A stretch of 64,000 bases of DNA. Origin: Strigops habroptila. Its lineage: Eukaryota; Chordata; Aves; Psittaciformes; Psittacidae. The notes below the pieces were generated by a model that was given only the letters and a program-made list of their open reading frames with translations, did not search any database and had not been told where the DNA came from. Position numbers and translations under genes: made by a program. Below, one piece after another: positions 48,137-57,100 of the stretch (the first letter of the stretch is position 1; the number at the start of each line of letters is the position of its first letter). Where the stretch lies: NCBI RefSeq assembly GCF_004027225.2, contig NC_044289.2:3523761-3587760 (forward strand), in the 5' to 3' direction.

Positions 48137-51100
48137 CTGGGGAGAGAGGCAGGGAGCTGCAGTCAGCAACGGGAGCTGCAGTCAGGACCAGCGGGGGGAT
48201 ATGGAGCGGCAGAGACAGGGGATCCGGCCCTGCAGGTGAGACTCTTTGGCAAGTCCCTGGCACCGAGCCCTAAAGCACCCACCACCCCAGGGTGAGGAGC
48301 ATGGCCAGGGCATGGCCTGGAGCTGGGTCACCCACTCGAGCTGGAGGGATTTCCACGGGGGAGCGCTGGGAATGTGGTCAGTGAGACCAGCCTGGGATTT
48401 AGTCCAAGTTAATCCGTGTTTCATGTTATTTTACACAAGTAACAGCAAACTGGGGCTTAACTGGGACTTACCTGTCACCAAGCTCTCCTGGTTCCTCACA
48501 TCTCAGCCAGATTTCCATTAGTACCAGGGGGAACATGCATTTTCCCTGGTCTCTCCCCTGCCTCAGCAGCACTGAGCAGTAACCCAGGAGGGCCAGTGCT
48601 CTGCAGGGCAGCTTCAGAGCTCAGGGGAAATAAAGTGAGACCCCAGATGCCTTCAGCTCATGCGAGCAGAGGCCCCGCAGTGCTGCCAGCACGCACAGCC
48701 CAGCCCAGCGGGGCACACGGGGCTCACTCAGGTTCGGGAATCAATGTCCATCATCCCCGAGCCAAGCTTCTGCTCTGGAGGGATCCACGGTGCCTGCTCC
48801 CCACAGCAGGAGTGTGGGGTCCCCTGGCCCCCCCAGCCCTCACCTGGGAAGAGCATGGTGGTCAGCAGCTCGGGGGACTCCAGCAAGCTGATGATGGAGC
48901 GCTGGAACGTCTTGCTGCAGCTGGACTGCAAGTGGCTGCGGAACAGGGCGCAGGGTCAGGGGCTGTGGGGCTGCAGGAGAGGGGCTGAGTGCAGGACCCC
49001 TGCCCATGCACGGGGCTCATTGTTCACCTCCCCGAGCAGCACATCCCTCCCCGCTCCCCAAATCCCTTACCAGGAATTTGTGTGCAATGTCCATGGGATG
49101 GAGCAAACAGCCCCGGGGATGCACTGGGCTGAGGAGCAGCAGCAGCAGGATGTGCTGTGCAGGGACAGGGAGCAGGGGGGGGTCCTGGGGCAGCCCCGGA
49201 GGAAACTCCCCCCAACCCAGAGCACCGGACCCAGCCCCACACGAGGGAAGGCTCCAACCTCCTCCAGGCGGTCGCGTCCTGCCAGAACTCGTACAGGATG
49301 AAGCAGGCCTCGTCCCTCAGCTTGCAGGCGGAGACGCTGCGGGACAGGAGCGACACTGAGTGACACTGACTGGGGGGGCTGGCACCGAGCAGCCACAGCG
49401 GGCCCGGGCTGTCAGAGAGCTGCATGGATTCATCCTCAGTTTGTGGCTGCCTGGGCTGGCACACGGCTCCAGGGGATCCCAAACCCAAATCCCTCGTGCT
49501 TCATAGTTCCTAGAGCCGGGCAGCACAGGAGCTTTACAGCTGTTAAACCTGCTGCTGCCACAAACCAGCGAGTAAAGTGGTTTATGAAGTGTTTCTTAGC
49601 CCATCCCCGGCACTGCAGCACACAGCCTGAGGAAGCAGCTCACCCCGCCAGCCCTTTGGACCAGGAGCGTGTCATCCCTCACCCCTCACATGGCAAGAAA
49701 CTGAGGCCCAAGTGCAAGGAGCTGAGATCTCACCATAACCCCCCGGCTCGCTGCCCCCCGAAGTGATGCTGCTTGGCCAACGCTTCCCACGCTCCCGCCT
49801 GCAGCAGGACTGGGCTGGGGCTTCTTCCAGCCCATGGGAAGATGGAGCAGGGAGCAGCGGGGAGCGGGAGCACGGCTCAGGGTGCGGGGAACCATCTGCA
49901 CCGGCTGCAGCATCATCAGTTCCAGCTGAGGATGAACGTTTCCTCCAGCTGCTGCAGGAAGGGACCGGCCCAGGGGACAGCGAGGCAGCTCACCCACAGC
50001 TCCGAGGCCACATTCCCCACAGCAGTTCCCTGCTGTGACCCAGGAGCCTCCCTGGGCTCCGCTCCAGCTTTCCGCTCACGAGGAGAGCGCTGCCCATGCA
50101 ACGCTACCCCGTTGTCTGCACTAATTGTTCTCCTGACAGAAAAGCCCATCGATTCCAGAGGACAAAACCTGCCCTTCTCTGTGCCACACGTGTCAGAACA
50201 AGGATCTTCCTTTTGTGCGGACTGAAAACGCGGTTTTGTGCTGCTGCAACTGAAGAGCTGAAAAAGGACACTTTAAATGGGAAGAGCACGAACATCTCCA
50301 GCTCAAAATCTCCCATGGGAGAAGGGGAGCGCCTCTGGAGGAGCAGCTCTGTGATCTCCAGTGGTGTGCACTGCAGCCAGACCCGGCTCCAGCCTCAGCT
50401 CTGGTCCCACACAGCGCTTGCTTCTCCTTCCCCCAGCACTTACCCACAGCACAAAGCAATGCTCTAACACGAGCTCTGCCCTTGGCTTTCCCCCCCATTA
50501 CTTTCAAGTCCTTCAGTGCTGGAGGAACACATCCATGTTCCTGCCACAGCCACAGCTGGCAATAAAACCAAGTAAAACCACCCTTCTCCTTGCCAGACAC
50601 TGACCTGTGGTCCTTGCTGGGAGGACCTGCAGCAGGAGGTGGGGTGATAACTGCAGTTAGAGACACTGTCCTCTCTGCTAGGTCAAACCTCTGCACACCG
50701 AGCCCACCCCTGCCCTGACCAGCACACAAAGCACTCCCCAGAACCCCTTTTTGTGCCGCGAGGGTGCTGTGTTCAAGCACTTACTGCAGGCAGCTGCTCT
50801 GCCCGGCCGTGCCCTCCGTGTAGGACCTGAAGGCCTGGCGGAACTCCTCGATGCTGCTGGTTGCCACCGAGATCTGCCTCTTCGCCACCAGGATGTGCTG
50901 CGAAGGGACAGTGGACCAGTGTCAGCAGGGACAATGTGTCCCCTCCTGCCCCTGGTGGCAGGGTCCTGCTTTGGGGCTGCTGCCATTCCCTATGTCCTCG
51001 CCCCACTGAAACGGGCCTGGGAACCCTCCTCTGGGGCTCTGCATGGTCTGTGGGTGCTCGGAGCAACCCTGGGGCATTTGGGCACTCATAAGTGGAGCGT

Positions 51101-54100
51101 TGCCTTCCTCTGGGCTGCCCATGGCCACTGCCCAGGGCTTCATGGCCCTGATGGAGCTGCACTTGCCCTATGGATGGTCCCATGCTCCCAGCTCGGATCC
51201 CATCCTGCTGTGTGGCCGGGCAGCCAGTGCAAAGCCAGCAGCTCACCCCAGTAACTCCAGTCTCCACGGGCTGTGTGAGTGGGACTAGGGACCTGTGCAC
51301 GCTGCAGGGTCACCGCAAACACCAGGAACACGACAGGGACTTACTGCATCTCTTCCTTTGCACATCGCTTCCTCCTTCAGCGGCTCCAGGCGCGGGCTCT
51401 GCATTTAACCACAGCAAAAGCCACCATCACTGGGAGAACTTTGCAACAAGATCAAACATGGCAGTAACCCCCAGGCCAGCTCAGAGTGACGGGCAGGAAC
51501 CACTCTGGATGTTCCTTTGGGAGAACAGGGATGAGACCTGCTCATCTGTGGGGCTCAGTGGGTCCAGACTGACTTGGTCAGATCAGCACAGACCATGGAG
51601 GAGGGTCAGCCAGACCCTGCCCAGGGGAAAAGGGGGACTCTGGAGGCAGCAGGGGACGAGCAGCTTTGCAAGTCCGGGGCTGGTGACCGGGTGCAGCTCT
51701 GTAATGATGTCAGGATGGAATTCCAGGGCTGTTGGCACTGACCCGCAGCACGGGCAGCCCCTCAGCTGCCCCCCCAGCACACACCTTGCACTCCAGCTTC
51801 TCGATGAGCTGCTGCAGCCTGTTGATCTGCGCCATCCACTGGCTGTTGTCTTCGACACAAACGCCTGCGTGGGGAAGGGCAGAGATGTCACTGACAAAGC
51901 TCCTCATTGCAAAAGCTTGCTCAAGACCCAGGAAACCACAAGAGTTTCTAAACCTCCTATTTAAACCAAAACACTGATTTTTCTGCTTAAACTTTTCCCA
52001 TTGCTCCAGAGATAAAACATCCCACAGAAGCTCCAGCTGGCATGTGGGTGAGATGGTCCAGGCTCTGTTCTGTGCTGCTGCTCCCACACCCGCTCCAGTG
52101 GGGCAGAGACACCAACCGATGGATGGCCGGGCTGCAGGTACCTGTCGTTAGCATCCCAGAATAGGGGTCTGTTGGAGACAGGCAGACGTTCCTCTGTCCT
52201 CTGCGCCCACATCGCCTCCCTGACCTCAGCCCAACCGAGGTCTCGGGCTTCTTTATGTCCTTTCTGAAAGCATAAGATGCAAAAGGAGGGGTTGAAGTCA
52301 TTCAGTACACAGGTCAGCTCACAGCAGGCTCAGAAAGGGCAGATCCTGCTCCCAGATGTCCCTCCCAGGGGGACGTGTGGGTCCTGCCCCACACTGTGAC
52401 CCCCACGGGCAGGGCAGGACCTGCTCCCGTTACCTGTCCCGTCCCGCCTGCTCCTCCACGGTGTCCACGGCACACTCGAGCGAGGCCTGCAGGGACTGCA
52501 GCTGCTGCAGGGTCTCCCGCAGCAGGAACCGCGTCAGGAACTGCTCCATCTTCGAGGAGGTCTCGTACCTCTGTGGGGAAGGGGAGAGGATCCATCAGCC
52601 GCCTCGGGCTCTGTCAGGGGGAGCAGAGTCCCAGCTGGAAGGGGTTGGCGTTAAATAAACCCAATGTTTTGGATTCCAATCACATTTGGAGTTACTGTAG
52701 GAAGGGATGACACTGCAGGACAGGAGCATCCTCTGGGTGCGTGCCTGTGAGGTCACAGCAGGGAAGGCACCGCGATAACCCCATCCTGGCCCAGCAACCG
52801 CACCGCAGGCGTCAGGGGACCACAGATGGACAATTCCAAGCCACAAGGTAATGGCCACTTGTAGGAATAGCCCCCAGCTCCGGGGAGGGCTGCGGGACAC
52901 ACAGAGCTCCCTACCTGCACCCTCAGTGGGGCTCCCGGGACAAGGCTGGTGGTGCTGAGCCTGCAGTGGTCCCCGGGTGCAGGCAGCCCCTTGCAGGGAG
53001 CACCCACCACTGGCAGGACAGGGCAGCGCAGGGGCTTCATGCCCTCTTTCCTTGGGAAGGCAGCACCAAACCTCTCTGCTCCAACGGGAAGAGATCCCTG
53101 CTGAATACGTGATGTGTGCGCTTGTGCTCGGGGCACCCCACAGCCTGTCCCCACGTCGCCCACTGAGAGCGAGTGACAGCCCCTGTGAGCATGGCCTGCT
53201 CCTTTCCATGTGCTGCGGGCACTGCTGGCAGCGCCATTCCCTGCAGCCTGCTCCAGCCACTCTTTCCTGTCCTGTTTCCACTGGCTTCCTTAAAACAACC
53301 TGCAGTTTTGTCCTTGCACTGTTGGACATCCCAAGGGCCTGAGGAATATCCCCAAGAATGGAGATGAGGTACCCAAGGAGGGATGCTCAGTGAGGCAGGG
53401 AGCAAGGAGGAAAGGCTGAGGCATGTTCCCAGAGACAGCACCTCCAGAGCAGGCACTTGCCCTCCACTGGGGCTGAGGCACAGCCTCCCTTGCAGTGCCT
53501 GGTTTGTCCCCACAGGACTCCTCTTGTCCCACTGCAGGGTGAGGCCCTTCCTCCCTCCCCAGCGTCCCTCAGGACTTTGCCATGCTAAAGCCTGCAGTCG
53601 TCATCGACAACGGCAGCAGCTTCACCCGGGCAGGCTTTGCAGGCCAGAAGCAGCCCAAGTTTGTGCTAAGGACCATGTTCCTACATCCCTGCAGCGCAGG
53701 CACCACACGGGAGGCGCAGCAGCACCACAGCACTGCTGAAAGCATGGCAGGCTTCGCCGTGGCACCCAGGTCTTACCCGCTCAAGCAGGGCATCATTGAG
53801 GACTGGGACAGCATGGAAAACCTATGGAGCCACCTCTTCTTCTGCGGCCTGAGAGCTCCCCCAGAGGAGCAGCCAGTGCTCATGGCTGACTCGCCATCGT
53901 GCCCCTCCACCAACAGGGAAAAGGTGGCAGAGGTGCTCTTCGAGCGCTTCGGGGTGCCAGCCCTGCACGTGGCCAACACCGGGTTCCTCTCCCTCTGCGC
54001 CTATGGCAGGGTCACGGGTCTGGCCGTGGAGGCTGGAGCCGGAGTGTCCCACATCACCTCCGTGTGCCTGGGACAGACCTGCAGGGAGGCCACTTACCGC

Positions 54101-57100
54101 CTGGGGGTGGCTGGTGGCTTCCTCTCCAGCTACCTGCACAGCCTGCTGATGGACAGCCCCAACGAGCCCTCGGCGCTGAAGGCCTTGAAGACGAAGACAG
54201 TGATCCAGATGAAGAAGCAATGCTGCTATGTCTCCATGGACTATGAAGGAGACCTCCAGAACCAAGGTTTCCATCACCCAGCCAGATTTCAGGCCCCTGA
54301 TGGGCACTGTATAACCCTGGACAAGGAACGGTTCTGCTGCCCGGAGCCGCTCTTCCAACCGGAGCTGCTCCACCAAAGCTCCCCAGGGCTCCACCACTTG
54401 GCCTGGCAGAGCCTCCAGAAGGTACCCGACCACACTAAGGGGGACATGGTGGGTAACATCGTGCTGTCAGGGGGCTCCTCCATGTTTCCTGGCTTTCCCG
54501 AGAGGATGTGCTTGGAGTTGAATGCCCTGTTCCATGACACAGGCTGCCAGATTCAGGTGCTGGCAAACCCAGAGAGGGGCACAGCAGCCTGGGCAGGGGG
54601 CTCCATAGCAGCATCACTCACATCCTTCCAGCAGGCATGGATGGCAAAGGGCGAGTACGAGGAGCACGGTGCTGAGTACATGCACAGGATATTCCAGTAG
54701 GCAGATGGTGCATCCAGAGCATCCCACCACAGGGCAGGAGCAGGGTCTCCAACACGCTGCCTTGCTCGGGCAGAGCTGTGGTGGTGAACCAGGGCCAGCT
54801 CCTGCGCTGCTGCGGGAGGGCAAGGTCAATGCAAACGCTCCAGAAGAAGTAAACTGCTTTTCATTTACAGCCCAGGTTATTTCTGTGCCTGTCCCATCAC
54901 TCTCCTCTGCATGTGCCTGATGTGCTGGCAACACTCCCACAGCTCCTGCTGTGAATCGAGGCCACGCTGACTGCCTGGGTGCAGCCAGGTCCTGACGCTG
55001 CACAGCCAGAGCACTGCAGCAGAGCTGTCCTTTAGGAATGCACTGCCTGCACAGGGAAGGGCTGCTCCAGCCAGGGGGAAAGCTCCTTCCAGCCATCCAT
55101 GCAGCAGGACCCTGAGGTCCACGGGGAACCACAGGGGTGGGAGGGCCAAGCTGAGGAGCAGAAGGTCCTCACAGCACCAGCACTGCAGCAACTTTACTCC
55201 AGGAGGTGTTTTCTCATTTTGGCACTGAAGCGGCTCAGCCCCAGGTCCAGAGGATGAGCTGGTGAGAACCAGGGAACTGAATTCCCACTTTGTAGTTTGG
55301 GTATAAAGTTGATTTGGTGCTTCAGGGAGCAGGTTCAGCTCGGTGAACAGGCAGAAAAGCACTCGCCTGCCTTCACTGCTGCTGTAGTGAACTGACCCAC
55401 ACCAGCAGATGATCAGAAAAGGATCCGAGGTTCATGGGGGGATACATCATTCACCCACCGCATGGCCGGGCACAGGCTGCTTCATTCTGGGAGCTGGTCC
55501 CAATCCAGACACTGTCGCCACTCTTTGTGCACAGAGGACACTTCCCACAGCAAGCAGCCTCTGGTGCACCCCCTTCTCCAGCGCATCCTGCCGAGCCCCT
55601 GCTGGGGCCCCCACAGCTTCGGCATATGGCCGCTTCCCCCTGCACAGGGGCCGGATGCCTCTCCCCTTCATCGCTCCCCTTCAAAGGGCCATGTGCTGGG
55701 AGAAGCCCCGGAACCAAGCCAGCCTCCCAGCACTCCCCATCCTCTCCCCTTTCATCAAGGGTGGCCTGATCCTCATGTCCTCTCTGGATGGTGTTGGAGG
55801 ATGGAGCTTAATCACAGGAGCAGGCAGCCGCTCTCACTACCTGTCCCGAGCCCCACAGCTCACCCCACTGCAGTCCCTGCACCCCAAACACAGGCACCAG
55901 CCACCCCCCAAACCCACCCACCAGCCCAGGGCACGCTGTGCTCGGAGGGGACTCGGCTCTGAAGCTCCCCATCCTCCCAGTCCCAGCACACCCCAAGCCA
56001 CTTCCAAGGGCAGAGCAGGGTCCCACATGGACACGTCAGTGTTTGGGGCCAGCACTGCACACGACGAGCAGCTGCCGCCTGTCTCTCGCCTCGACAGACA
56101 CAGCACACCCAGGGGAACATGCCCGAGAGAGGATGGAAATAACCATCTCTCCAGAGAACCACAAATGCTGCTTCACCCGCCTGCAGCCACTTGGAAAATC
56201 CCATGCCAGGGGAGGGAATCCATTGGAAAATGCACCTTCCCTCCAGCTCAGCTGCCCAGCCCCCTCCTCGCTTTGGGGCGCACAAGCCAAGTGCTGCACC
56301 CACACTTCAAACCCCTCTGTAACAGAGGCTCAATAAAAACGTGCTCTGTCTCACCAAGCACAGGGTTTTCTGCTCGCAGCAAAGACCATTGGAAAGGAGT
56401 CAGGGAGGAAATAACTCCGCAAGCACGAGACAAGGCTTTTTGGTCGTGGACTGGAATTTCAGCTCTGTTGACCCAGATGAAAGCCCCAAAGTTGCCAAGA
56501 GCTGCTGTAATTCTGCTTTTGAGAGGTTTTATTAGTTTCTTATGATGATCATTAAGCTTGGGACAGAATGGAATAGGTGATTGCATAACTCCTGCCAAAG
56601 GAGAAATAAGACTTGGAGAGGTATTTATGGGCTAATTTGCAGTGCCTGCAAAGTGGAGAATGGAAAGACTTAAGCATAAAGGTCCTCTGTGAGAAATGTC
56701 AGACCCTTTCTCAAGGTATTTCCACCATACATAGAATCACGGAATGGTTTGGGTTGGAAAGGACCTTAAGATCACCCAGTTCCAACCCCCTGCCATGGGC
56801 AGGGACACCTCACACTTGACCATGTCACCCAAGGCTCTGTTCAACCTGGTCTTCAACCAGGGATAGGGCAGCCACAGCTTCTCTGGGCACCCTGTGCCAG
56901 CGCCTCAGCACCCTCACAGGGAAGAGCTTCTTCCTTATATCTAACCTGAACCTCCCTTGTTTCAGTTCGAACCTGTTACCCCTTGTCCTATCACTACAGT
57001 CCCTGATGAAGAGCCCCTCTCCAGCATCCTTGGCAACAAAAGCAAGGAACTACCAGAGATGGATCATGTCCAAACCAAGAGATGCTGTGGTTCAACCAGT

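Larger units (their letters stand above)
48137..52141 (-). other. NECAB3 introns between the ABM and coiled-coil exons
   Basis: Six introns: 48137-48843, 48936-49258, 49337-50784, 50898-51344, 51399-51784 and 51865-52141. All are GC-rich and free of CR1. No further exon is needed for the frame and none is seen. Confidence 0.75.
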
